64,000 bases of DNA from Climacteris rufus (lineage: Eukaryota > Chordata > Aves > Passeriformes > Climacteridae). The translations under genes and the position numbers were made by a program. The notes under the pieces are model-generated. The model worked only from the letters and a program-made list of their open reading frames with translations, was not told the origin of the DNA and ran no database searches. Location: assembly GCA_013398175.1 (NCBI GenBank), contig VZRZ01004219.1, forward strand, positions 105,948 to 169,947. Reading direction: 5' to 3'. Below, piece by piece: positions 38,701-49,805 of the stretch; the stretch's first letter is position 1; each line of letters begins with the position of its first letter.

Positions 38701-41127
38701 CTTGAGCAGGCAAAATTGTCAAACATGAAAAGCTAAACCTCCAGGAAGTGCTCTATGAAGCACTTCTGTAGTTCTGATCACAACAGTTTACCAACTCATG
38801 GGCTCTAGGTGCTACTGCAGTACAAATAACCTGATGCTAGTGTCTGACTTTCCAGAACAGTGGGAACTCCACAACTTCACACAAAATAAGCTTACTATTT
38901 TAACAATTCGACCCTAACTTTTGAGCTTGTCATTTTATTTAGTATATCAATTTCTCCAGGAAATACCAATTCAAAGCTGCAGTACATATGCTCAAAAGCA
39001 TATGGCAACCACCAGAAAACTGTTCTGTGGTATGGCTGGCAAGTTGAGACACTTTCTACTTACATGCTCGTTAATAAATGAGCCAATTGTATAACTCAGT
39101 TTGACACTAGCTGAAGATACTAAATGTGAAAGCTTCTTTGCTTATATTACCTCATGGAATTTTGGGTGGAAAATTAATGGAAGAAATTGCAGATCCTCCA
39201 GAAGACTCAAAGGGGAAAATACTTGACCTACCTCAACATGTAAGAAACACAATACAACAGACAGGTAGTAAGCCAGTACACTAGCAAGAGAGAAGGGAAG
39301 AAGCTGTGAGCAGCCTTTTCAGAATCCAGATTCTAGAACTCTATTGCAAACACCGCTGAACGAGCATCAGTGTGCACACTACATTCCAGCAGGGCTCAAT
39401 ATCCCAGGAGTTTAGGGATTTAGTAACCTTTATGGCTGACGAAGCTTGAAAATATTTGGCAAAAGACTGTTTACAGTATTTGCCTGTTTTCTGTTGGGAA
39501 CAGTATTGCTGGATGTTCTAATTAATGCTGGCTTCTTGGCTGCCACATTATTTGCTCCTGTGGAAAAGACTCTTAACTGATTTCGCTGCAAAATAAACAC
39601 TGTTCTGAATCTGGGACTGGCAAGCCCTGCTTGTTATTTTATTTTAGCTAGATAGTTCTTTATTATCCTGTTTGAAATGTGTTGAAGTTGTGGGAGTGAA
39701 TAATGAAAAACAATAAAATACCACTATGATATTTCACTATTACTTTAACAAATTTCTCTCTGTCTGTAGTCACCCCTTTCTTGAGCATCTGTTAAAGAAA
39801 AGTCACTCACTTTTCTTGAACTTCTGAAAAACGGGATTTTTGTGATACAAATAGGTACAATACAAAGAAATAAATGCCTTTATTTGTATTTGCTCATCTC
39901 ATTTGCACTGAAAGTGTCTGCAAGTTTCTGAATCCTGGCAGCAACCTATTCAAAATCAACTCACAGGTCTTGAGGTTTTTTAGTTTAAAAATCTCACTGA
40001 TCAACTTAAAAAAGCAAGTACAGAAGAAATAATCCAAATTATCTTTACGCATATTTCACAGAATCATGTCATTTCAGGGGCAGAAAAATAGAGTAAAATA
40101 CACGGAATGAATTATTTGCCGTTTTTTTTCAGTGAAATCTCCCAGAAGACTGACAGAAGAAAGAACCTTGCTAACATTTTGCTTTAAAAACCCCACATTT
40201 TTTATCAATAATATTTTCATCCATAAACTACAAGATGTACTTCAGGTTCTTACAGGTAAAATAAAGGCCTTTCTTTAAAAAGGCTTAAAACTAGCTAAGG
40301 ACTATGGGATTTCAGGTAAGCATGCTCTCAGGTTTCTCTGGAACAGAGCTCTGTTCTGCCAGACACATGGAACCTACCGAAAGATGCTTGACCACTCGCA
40401 ATATTAAGAAATCTAAATAAAAATTAAAAACCTAAATGAAGGCAAAAGTCAACAAAAGCGTAAGAGAGAGCCTATAGCAAGGGAAGCCAGAATTACAGGT
40501 ACACATTACAGAACATGCAGACTAAAATACTGCTGTAAATCACATGGAAAACTTGTTTATTTTTTACAGCACTGTAGACTAACTCAAAAACTTTCCTCTT
40601 CCTGTCCTCTCTCTCTTCCTAATTACCCTTCCTTTTTTTCTCTCCTCACTAACTTTGCAAGGTGATTTTGACAAATTAATCAAACATCAAATTCTTTTCT
40701 TTTTGTTGCCCTCTGGGTTAAATTACAGAGACCTAAATTCTGTAAAATAGTTGGTATGGTTGGGCTTCGTCAGACACTGAAACTACTGAGAGTCTTGAAA
40801 AAAATTCTCAGTACTAGTTTTCTTCTTTTATCACAAATATAACAATGATGCCAAACCACAAATAATTATCTGGCAAGGTGGCAAATAAATATGCCAAGCA
40901 GACCTTCTAAATTGTACCAGAGGTTTTCTCTGTTCAAACAAATCCAGTAAGAGTAAGACATTCATTGAAAAATGCTGTGCACAATACTAATGGGCACATT
41001 AAACACTTACAGTGAAAGTATCTTTAGAACTGTATAAGATGTCCAAGAGCTCTATTCTTTTCATCTGGAAAATGCATAAGAAAAAACACTAACATGTTTT
41101 CTTGATTTTTTTTAAAAGGCATCTTAC

Positions 41128-41188
41128 CATTGCAGCGTAGCTGGAGTTGAATGTGGTTTTGATGCTCTATTATTTTCTTTTTCCTCAT
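41128..41188 (-). CDS. RFX4: RFX4 coding exon, linker into DNA-binding domain
   Basis: This 61-nt exon encodes EEKENNRASKPHSTPATLQ and the first two bases of a tryptophan codon. It links the acidic N-terminal segment to the winged-helix domain. The TLQW motif marks the first helix of the RFX DNA-binding domain. The acceptor is cctaacag|ATGAGG and the donor AATG|gtaagat. Incoming phase (1 nt) and outgoing phase (2 nt) match both neighbours. The exon lies about 1 kb downstream, in transcript direction, of an intronic GC-rich island at 42.2-42.8 kb. Confidence 0.96.
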
Positions 41189-42348
41189 CTGTTAGGAAAC
41201 AAACAACAAAAAAAATCTATGTAATTTCAGCAGGAATTTCTCAGGAATTCATGAACTGGTCTTTAAAAATATCATTTATGAATAGTAAGAATTCTTGTAA
41301 TTAATAAAAGTAATTTAAAATTATTTTTTAAATGTTCTCAAGTGCCAAAGCTTTCTCAAAATGTTGGCTAAATTGTGGAAATGTAAATAACGATGTTCCC
41401 TAAACTACCATTTGTAGGTCCTGCTTAAGGTAATAAACCTTGCAAACATCACTGGATAGCAGGATAGCAGGAGCAGAGTGGTGCCTAGGAATAATGATGC
41501 TGAAAAGGATAAATTTATATGGAAAAATAGCAACTCTTAGATCTCTAACAGCATGTCAGAACATGTAAACTAAGTTTCCCTCACTATAAGGGAACTGTTG
41601 CCTTACCCACATTTTATATTAGATAAGGCATTTAAACTAATGGAGTGCATCCATTGTTTGATTCTAACATAAGATATGTACTAGATGTTTATAAATTTAC
41701 AGAGATTAATTCTAAATGAGAAAAAGTGCACATTCTGTAATATACTTTATTCCTTTTCAGGTGATTTCTCTGATAGTATTCCTTATTAACCGTTTCCCAG
41801 ACAACTGTGATCTGCAGACTTTCCAAAAATTTGGATAAAAGATGAATTTAAAAAAACTATAATTAAAATGAAACTTCAAATATTGGATTCTTCCTGGTTC
41901 ACACTTGTTCTTTTGAAACAATTTAGAAATATGTATAGAATAATTCTATTTACGCTTCATTAAATGTCTAAAACATTCCAAGGTGAAAGCTGAGTGGAGC
42001 ACAAACAGCAGCTCCAGAAGGGTGTTCTTTGTGTTGTATCAAACACATTTTGATATTTTAACAACTCTGTTTCTGATGGAAGCGTTCAGCATAGACGGCT
42101 TTGATACCCAAACAACAAGGTAAACCTGTACACCAGGCTGCCACAATTAACTTTTACAAGTTATTCAAGCGTCCCTTTAGGATGCTGGATCTGGAGGGAG
42201 CCGGGCTACCTCGTCTGAACCTCAGACCCTCTTGGGAGGCTTTTTGTGCCGTCCCGGGCACTCAGGCACACCAATACCAGCCCACCTTGGAGGCTGCAGC
42301 CCCCGTGCCGCAGGATCGCTGCCATCCCGCGTGGGAGCTGCGCTAACC

Positions 42349-42476
42349 GAGCATCCTTCATCCTGAGCATCCTTTATCCTGAGCATCCTTCATCCTGAGC
42401 ATCCTTCATCCCGAGCATCCTTCATCCTGAGCATCCTTCATCCCGAGCATCCTTCATCCCGAGCATCCTTCATCCC
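42349..42476. repeat. 16-bp minisatellite, 8 copies
   Basis: Eight head-to-tail units of GAGCATCCTTCATCCY start at 42349 and repeat every 16 bp. They differ only at the last base (C or T) and one T/C change in unit 2. The low divergence means recent expansion. The array sits in the intronic GC-rich island, 72 bp from the SOX-POU motif. Confidence 0.95.
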
Positions 42477-42548
42477 GCGGCCGCTGCCCCGAGTGTCAGG
42501 CAATCCCATCTCGCCGCTCCCCCGGCCCCCAGCGCAGCCCCCTTCGGC

Positions 42549-42564
42549 ATCTGCATGACAATGG
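42549..42564 (-). promoter_or_regulatory. SOX-POU composite motif
   Basis: On the minus strand the sequence is CCATTGTCATGCAGAT. This matches the canonical SOX2-POU composite CATTGTNATGCAAAT at all but one specified base (G for A in the POU half), with the correct zero-spacing arrangement. A homeodomain core (TAATTA/TAATTATT) follows at 42570-42577. In neural progenitors SOX2 pairs with POU3F factors on such sites. RFX4 is a neural progenitor gene, so the location is biologically sensible. Confidence 0.6.
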
Positions 42565-42569
42565 GCCCC

Positions 42570-42577
42570 TAATTATT
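42570..42577. promoter_or_regulatory. Homeodomain-type TAATTA core in an imperfect palindrome
   Basis: TAATTATT is flanked by GGGCCCC on the left and GGGCC on the right, 5 bp from the SOX half-site. TAATTA is the classic core for many homeodomain factors. The AT-rich core inside a GC-rich island stands out. Confidence 0.4.
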
Positions 42578-45500
42578 GGGCCGCACGCTCCCTCCCTGCC
42601 TTTCAGGGGCCGCTTTTATTCAGCTCACAGCACCAACATACACATCTCAAATCACTTTTAAATTGTGGTTTTCGTTTGTTTTTCCTAAACAAGCGGCCGG
42701 CGTGCAACAAACGCGGGCACACGGGGCCTGAATGCCGAGCGGCCGCGGCTGCCGCCCCGCACGCCCCAGGACCTGCTAAGGGATGGCTCTCACCTGTGCT
42801 AACTCCCGTGCAAGCATTTGTTTTGGCAACACAAGCTAACAATTAGGTCATAAACTGCAATTTATATCTCCCTCCTCAGACACGTTTGCTTCCCAGGGAT
42901 CCTCCTTCAACACTGTTCAGCATCCTCCACTAAATCTCCCTTAAAACCAAGCAGGAGAACGATGGACTTCAAACGTAACTCAAAAATATCTTTAAGCGTT
43001 ATTTTCCATACAGTATTACCCACTGAACAATTGGATTTTCAGCAAAGCTTTTTTTTCCATGGCGTTAGTGCTTCTCTCCCCAAAACCAATTCTCTGTACA
43101 AGACAACAGCACCACTTTGTTTCCTGCCAATGGACCAGCTGTCAGACAAACTTCCACTTTCTTATTAAAAAGATGGAAAGAATTGCAGATCGTACAAGAA
43201 TAGACAGGACCAAGAAATACAAACTTTCAGTATTACATATATAAGCACTTAATTCTACCTTGTATAGTTTAACAATATAATCTCATCAGATAATTGTTTA
43301 GCAGAATATAATAAATATCCCTACTCTTTATATTTTAGCTGGCAGCAGGGCACCTAATGGTGTTCATATCAAGCAGGGAATGTTTTATGTCACTCTTGAC
43401 TCAGGCCTGATCCCAGATCTCTTTGTGCAGCATGGAAGAGGGAAGGGAAAACAGCTTTTTGGCCTGTCATTTTATCAATCCCCATCAAAACAACACTGTA
43501 GATTAAGATGAAATCCTACCTTTTAAAATCCAATCCTAAGAAAAGGAAATAAAGTCACTGAAAAGAAATCTTGCTTTGAGGCACTGTCAAAGAAGAGACA
43601 TGACAATTCTTCCATGACAAATCCAAAAGGGCTCGAAGTAAGAAGGAAAACTCTTGCTCCCAATTCACAGCTGCAGGAGTCTACACACAGCACTTCAGGG
43701 AGAAGCCCACCGAGGGTGCTCACTCCAGTGCCAGTAGCAGGACTACCAGTATTCCAAGGAAAACTGTCTTCAAGGTACCTGGTTAGGTAGGAAACCTTGT
43801 ACTCATCCCAAACTGAATGCAGGTAATAGCTTAGATAGTTGCAAGTAAAACTCAGCACAGAAGATGCCATCAAAATTATTAAAACCAAGGATCAGCAATG
43901 TTGTAGAAAAACAGTATTTGTTGGCTCCCAGAGATACCAGAGAATCTGTTTCTTTCCAAACTCCGTGGAAGTTTCCTTGCTAACATCTCCATTTTACTTT
44001 CAAAATTCCACTTCAAAGCCACTCAAGTAGAGTTCCATTTGCATCTTTGTGGTTTTCCCTGAGCTCTCAGTGGTATTCTCTATTTTTTGCTGTCTCATTC
44101 TAGGTACAGCTCAAGGGATTTCTTGCTTCTTTGAGCAAGACATGGAGACAACAGGAGCCATGCTCGGCACCTCTTTGAGCCTGCTGCCTTAAACACAGTG
44201 AGTGGAACAACTCAAAGTGAAGACACACCTTTTGCTAAAATGCTGGTGTTAGACTCTTTGTCGTAAGCACCATGGAGTTAAGTTCTTCTTTCCACTGTGG
44301 AGGTCATTGAAAAGCCCTGTACTTTTCAGTGCTGCCTGCACGTGTCTCAAAATCACTAAGGAGCTAACACTCTGTTGGTAGCTATATATGGATAAAATCC
44401 TTCCCTTAGTTCAGGTAGCTCCAGTTTTTCAGAGGAATAGCCTCTACCTCTGCAGCCCCTGCAAACCAGGTTCTGAGTGTTCTCAGAAGTGACTTGGGCT
44501 CAGCTAAAATTACATTATAGTAAGAAGCTCTCTTGTCTCTTACTTATATGTAACCATAAATAAGATCCAGGCTCACTGGCATGGATTCCATGCTTTTAAA
44601 ACAGTGGGATTTTTTTGAAAGCCCTCTGAGAAACATGGGAGCATAGTTCTCATTCAGTAGATATGACTGAAAAATAAAGAATTTTCTCCAAGAAAAATGT
44701 AAATGAAAACAAGTAGCTCTTTTTAAAACTTTTTTTTTTTTTTAATGAAAGAGTAAGAGGTTTAATTCAAATTAAAAAAGAGGCTGCTGGATAAGTCCAA
44801 TACAGCCAGCACGAACATAGGTTTTGAGCACTGCTTTTGAAGTACAAAAAGTGGTCTGAATAGTTTCTTTTATTGCATATGAACTGTCTATACATTCACA
44901 TTTCTAAACAGGCAAGAAAACATGAACATGAAAAGGAACCCTTCCACTTCATCAAATAACATCATGACTCCTTCACCATGGAACCGAAGTTGAAACTTTC
45001 ATAAGCTTTTATTTGTATTCTTCCAGACCCCTATTTCAATTTGGATAGTCTGGCTCAATGTAAAGTACACAGAAAATGTTATGGGGTTGGGGTTTTTTTA
45101 GTATTAGATACAAAGTTGTACCATTTGCTTTTCCTGTGAATCTTTTGACTAATGTGGAGTGTGGAAGTGATAGAAGGAAAAATGTTTTAAAAACTGGAAA
45201 GTCAAATAAAATTTAGTGATAATTTTTATAACAGAATGTAAAAGTTGTGTTTTGGAAGAAGTCATGAAATGTTCCAAAAGGGTAAGAAGCACCCCAAGAA
45301 GCACAGAGATCGTAGGAATCCATGACTGAGTTGTTGCTTCCTTTCACAGTGTAATGCACGTTCAAGAGGCCTGGAGGTGTCTGGATAAGAAGATTGCAAA
45401 TGACCCCCTTGTGGCCTGAAGTATGGTACAAAAGGAGACCAGCAAAACTATTACTCCTATCCTAAAACCCTGTGAACTCTAAAATCATCCAGAAAAAAAT

Positions 45501-46017
45501 AGTCACAAGAGCAAGCGTTATGCTCAGCAAGAACATTACCAGTTCACAGTGTAAGTTCTCATAATCTTTAGCAGGCAAAGCCAAGAAAAAAAGAACAAAT
45601 CAAACCAAAACAACTGCACACCTAACACCACATTTTCTCTGGTAGAGTCCAGCCAAAAGTTACCTAATATATTTAAGGACAAAAAACTAGTCAAGAGAAA
45701 GCTGGATGATGCCTTCTTTTGTTTGCAGATGAAAACTGGAGCTACATTGACAAGAGCAATTTGACCACCATTCTGAAGAATTCAAATATGTTTTCTCATA
45801 ACATTTTGCCTCCTGCTGTTTGTAAATATACGACAGAGGCTGGACACAGAGTGACATAATGGTTTAGAAATCTCTCAGTTGCTGTGTGGGCACTGTTAGA
45901 GAAATACTAGAAAGAACTCAAGGGCTGGAATGGAGCACATAGTCCAGTGATTTCTCAGGCAAAACTTCTAGTTTGTTCTGGATTTCACAGATTATTGATC
46001 TGGCTGCTATGGCTTAT

Positions 46018-46072
46018 TTTGCTTTCCTTCTCCTTCCTCTTCACCTTCTCCTCTCCCTCATCTCCCCCTCAA
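46018..46072. repeat. Polypyrimidine tract
   Basis: CT-rich low-complexity sequence on the plus strand, with no other feature. Confidence 0.6.
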
Positions 46073-47836
46073 AACTAGGATGACTTTTCAGGTGGATTAA
46101 TTCTCTTATCTGCACTGCAGAAATGCTGGTAGTCAGTGCAAAGGAAGCATCTGGAAGAACTGGCTATTAAGAAGGGAGCTAGATAAAATCAACTCTCCCT
46201 CTCATTTGGGTTTCCATTATACACTCTGACAATGTCTTCTGCACACGAATAGTGGAACAAATTCATTTATGTATTTGTTTCATCAGTTCTAAATTCATTG
46301 CCTTTCATTAGCATTGCTTGCCCCTTCCTGCCAGTACCAGAAAACAGAATGAACCATCCTCTGTTCTCAGTGCCACTGGCTGAAACACCTTCTCTGTTAA
46401 CCCACACAGGTCCTCTTCTTACTGGCCCCAGGTATGTGGAAGTTTCTCATGCTCACATTTAAAGCATGTCTAACAATCCTGAATTCTGACCCTGTTAAGA
46501 GTCTGAAGCCACACCTCATTCATTACAGATTCCTTTCATCACTTTCTCAATAGCATCAGAGTGAAATGAACTTCATCATCTCACAGATTCTCATAAAATT
46601 TAAATTAATAAGCTGATGCTTGTAGTTTCACTACAAGTCACTACAATTTTTTAAAGGTAAATTAATTTCTAAGTCCTTAATTATATAAAAAAAAAACCAC
46701 CAAACTTCTCCCAGTTTCCTTATCTATCTTTCAGGATTCTTGTCCACAGTTCTTGCCATGGAAGTCATGAATAAATACCATGCTTCTACTAACATTTCCC
46801 TTCTCCTTCTGAAGAGAGATTGCCTCAAAAGATATTCCTAGACAAATAGGAGTAAGGCCCCAATATAGCAAATTTCACGATACATTACAGCATTGTGCTG
46901 CAAGGCGTGTAATTTTACCATGACATCAAAACAAAGTAATTCTCTTAAAAAGCAAAATACGTGAAACAGACATTCAGCAATTAAGTTATTTAAAATACAC
47001 TTTCTAAACTCATGTTTAGGAAACATGACTTTCTGAATTCAAGAATTCAGTCTGCATTAATATCTTGTAAAATGAACAAATACATGACGGAATATATGGA
47101 ACACAGAGGAAACCTAACAGGAAGAGCATTTTGCTTTAGGCAAGTTAAGCCAAATAGAAATTGCATAAACAGAGAAAATTAAATGTTAAGCTAGAAATTG
47201 TCTTGCAATTTTAAACATAAACAAATTGGTTATTTTAAACTATTTTGGAGTCTTTTTGATTACCTGCTGTTGTTAAAAATCAAGATCTAAAATAATAATA
47301 ATGAGAAAAGAAACAAAAAAACTATTTTAAAATCAGCTAGATTGATAATCGTTTAATCTCTGTGACCAAAAAGGAAGCAATATCATGTTTTAATATGTGA
47401 TTTTTTAAATTTCATGATTGTTTATTTTTTAAAGGAAAGATTTTATATTTATATTTTTATATAGTAGTATTGTAAAACAACACAATTTTCCCTGTATTTC
47501 AACCACATGGTGTTCACCAGTGAAAAGAAAACAGGTTGTTTTGCTCCTAAGCTGATACTAACAGCACATTTTAGAGGTCATCCAACCTTTATTCAGTGAC
47601 ACAAATTCTCTGGCTGTTTTAACTAATTGATAGCTAAATGCATAGCATTACTTTCTTTTAAAAAATGCAAATATTCCAGAAAAATAAAATTAATAAAACT
47701 TTTGGCTATGTCAAGTGAGTCGACTCTTTAAACTACACAGTACTAAAAATATCACTGAGAGGTAGCAACTTAAATAGCAGGAAATGAGCACTTGGACACA
47801 TTCACATTTATTTTAAATGATTGACAAGTTACTTAC

Positions 47837-47923
47837 TTTCATCGTTAGAAACATTCCCCAGAGAGGTGTGACTGGAATAACGTTTGTTTTCACTTTCATT
47901 GAGACATCGTTCAATCCAACTCT
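47837..47923 (-). CDS. RFX4: RFX4 coding exon, N-terminal linker (first one visible)
   Basis: This 87-nt exon encodes [17 protein letters not shown] and onward to SNDE, the segment just after the start peptide in the RFX4 brain isoform. It enters with 2 nt completing a glutamate codon and leaves with 1 nt of the next asparagine codon. The acceptor is a run of T followed by gcag; the donor is gaaa|gtaagt, close to consensus. The region is outside the DNA-binding domain and is Ser/Asn/Glu rich, so probably disordered. The exon that should precede it, carrying the start codon, was not found in the 16 kb to its right. Mammalian isoforms are known to splice different 5' exons onto this point. Confidence 0.96.
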
Positions 47924-49274
47924 CTGCAAAAAAAAAACCAAAGATGCTCTTATTTTGGTGTGTTTGTCTTTGCATAAAATATAAACTTGCAACAGATAAA
48001 TCTAAATGAAGTGCCAGTGTTCAACAGATGGTGAACTTGAACATTTCTGTTAAAATATGCTCAGTCTGAGCTTACTTAGCAAGAAAATCCTCTCTTGCTT
48101 TCAAACTTAGCTGTTGCTTTCTCGTTTCATTTCTTCATTTTTTTTTTCCTTTTAAACTACAGAGGCTGAAACTCTTCTGTGTACAAAACAAAGGTCCTCA
48201 AGATATTCTCTCCCCATCACGTGATACATTAAAAAATAAAAATCAACTGAAACACAGAAATTGTGTTCATTTCCAAGTCTTAGTCTGGCAAGGCTTATAT
48301 ACTTGAGTATTTCCACTGGTTTTGAAAGAAATCTTAATGTCTAAAATCAATCATTCACCTGAATTTTGCTTATAATGAGGATCAAACTGTGCTGTCTCGA
48401 GCCCAGTCCTACAATGTCATTCACACTGCTAGATTCCCAGGCCCACTAAGATCTTTTTCTCACTAGTACCATTCCAATGAAGCAAGTCAGCAGCCACTGA
48501 GCTGGTCAGCCCTTTGTCACCCCACAGTGAATGCAACCACTCCTGTTCTTCCTCTGTTCTCATTTTCAGTGTATTCCCACAGTCAGATGAGTTACCTGCA
48601 GCAATACATTGATTTGAATCTGCTGTTTTTCTTCCTGGAAGCTAAAACTTACATCCCCTAATGACTTTAGAGGATGCACCAGGCTCAGCAGAATTTACTG
48701 TTACACATCTTCGGGGCAAAAGTTGCACCTTCTTATGTGTTTCCTTGGACAAAGTATGAAACATGAGTCCTTGAGTTTGCCTGGAATCCCTGGGTATTGC
48801 TACAATAAACTGAACTCCCTCATAAGATTATTTTTCAAGGGCGTGAACGTGGGTAGAAATGAATTTATGCTCAGAGAGGTCTCTGTGGTCAAAGCAAGAA
48901 AAAGAAGGGATAGGTGGGAAGGCTGCAAGGCAACCCCACAAGTTATGACAGGAAACAACCCCAGTGAGTGAAGAGATGCACAAGAAATAAAAGGAAACAG
49001 GCCTCACTGTCAGCAAACTGCCAGAGCCAGAAACACCTTCAAAGACATGGAAATGGCTCCAGATTCCTTTTCATAAGCCCCCCCACCAGACACCAGGCTA
49101 CCTACACAGCACAGGCAGCAGTCTGCCAGCCAGCACAAGCCCATCACAGCAGCAGGTTTGAAGGGAAAGCAGGAACCCAGTGTCTTGGGAAAGCTGCCCA
49201 TCTGCTTTATAGAAGATAAAAGTTGGTATGACTTCATTTCAGCACTAGATGCCAATAAACAAATAGATGAATAG

Positions 49275-49805
49275 TCATGACCAAATACATCCTGCAGAAA
49301 AAAAATGCTTTTTAAACCCAGGCAGTTGCACAAATTTGTGCATATCCCTCTGCACACGCACCCTCCACTGCCATGTAAATAAAAGGGCTGTGGCACCTGT
49401 GCAGAACCTCAGAAAGGCTCTGCTGAGAACCCTTAGAGTTGATTTCCAGGCCCTGCCACAAGACTCTGGGTACTGTTGCTGACTGTGCTTCTGGTTTTCA
49501 GGGTGTTGTGGCAGCTCCAGGCTCTTCCCTTCCTTCTGCCTCTTTGCTTTTGTGTTCACAGTAGCAACATGCTGCAGTGCTGCCTTCATCAGTACAAGCA
49601 CATCCCTGTGTGCATCTTCCTCATTCTCCATCCAATCTGTACCTAAGAAGCCGCACAACCACACAGCCTGTTCCTTTGAGGTACTTCTCTGAAAACCATC
49701 AAAAACCCCACTTGTTGTCAACAGATTTTTAAAGGATATTTCTTCTCCCATCAAATTAAACACTGCCTTGTATAAAAGCCACTGGTTGCTGACACCAGGA
49801 CACAA
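49275..49805 (-). other. Long unassigned open frame (176 codons)
   Basis: The frame starts MCPGVSNQWLLYKAVFNLMG and its N-terminal half, which includes KEQAVWLCGFLGTDWMENEE, is protein-like. The C-terminal part is Trp/Arg/Phe rich and looks like chance translation. A strong acceptor-like signal (run of T then ctgcag) occurs near its 3' end at about 49295, opening another protein-like stretch, VFGHDYSSICLLASS. I do not recognise a family. It could be exons of an unidentified gene, a decayed pseudogene or noise in a locally GC-richer region. Confidence 0.15.

Larger units (their letters stand above)
35106..41127 (-). other. RFX4 intron (6.0 kb)
   Basis: The intron holds an (AT)12 run at 36627-36650, a 27-bp tandem duplication at 37365-37418 and a solo LTR at 38118-38700. 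The rest is AT-rich with no recognised exon. Confidence 0.88.
42160..42790. promoter_or_regulatory. Intronic GC/CpG-rich island, candidate enhancer or alternative promoter
   Basis: Against an AT-rich background, this stretch has many CpGs and GGC/CCG clusters, including cccgcggccgctgccccg, ggccgcacgctcc and gcggccgcggctgcc. It contains an eight-copy 16-bp minisatellite and a SOX-POU-homeodomain motif cluster. On the minus strand a TATA-like AATAAAAG (42613-42620) precedes GC-rich sequence, so a transcript in the RFX4 direction could begin here and skip the first visible exon. The sequence alone does not tell enhancer from promoter. Confidence 0.5.
41189..47836 (-). other. RFX4 intron (6.6 kb) containing a GC-rich island
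   Basis: Most of the intron is AT-rich, but 42160-42790 is sharply GC- and CpG-rich and is described separately. A polypyrimidine tract lies at about 46018-46072. No exon was recognised. A minus-strand frame at 43523-43888 (121 codons) has no recognisable features. Confidence 0.85.
1..47923 (-). other. RFX4: RFX4 gene body (partial; runs off left edge, first coding exon not seen)
   Basis: Twelve exons on the minus strand join in phase into one reading frame of about 436 codons that I recognise as RFX4, a winged-helix transcription factor. RFX proteins bind X-box DNA as dimers. RFX4 is known for roles in neural-tube and dorsal midline development, ciliary and SHH-pathway gene control, and testis-specific isoforms. 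Against the human protein as remembered, I count only about six substitutions, all conservative or mild: S to N twice, S to T, D to E, T to I and T to S. The frame is intact throughout, so the gene is functional as far as the window shows. Missing are the C-terminal part, from the end of the dimerisation domain onward, and the first coding exon. Introns range from 846 to 11770 bp and all are GT-AG. Confidence 0.97.

Noticed and set aside
43523..43888. 121-codon minus-strand frame in the RFX4 intron
   Set aside because: Cys/Ser/Phe-rich with no recognisable pattern and no convincing exon signals.
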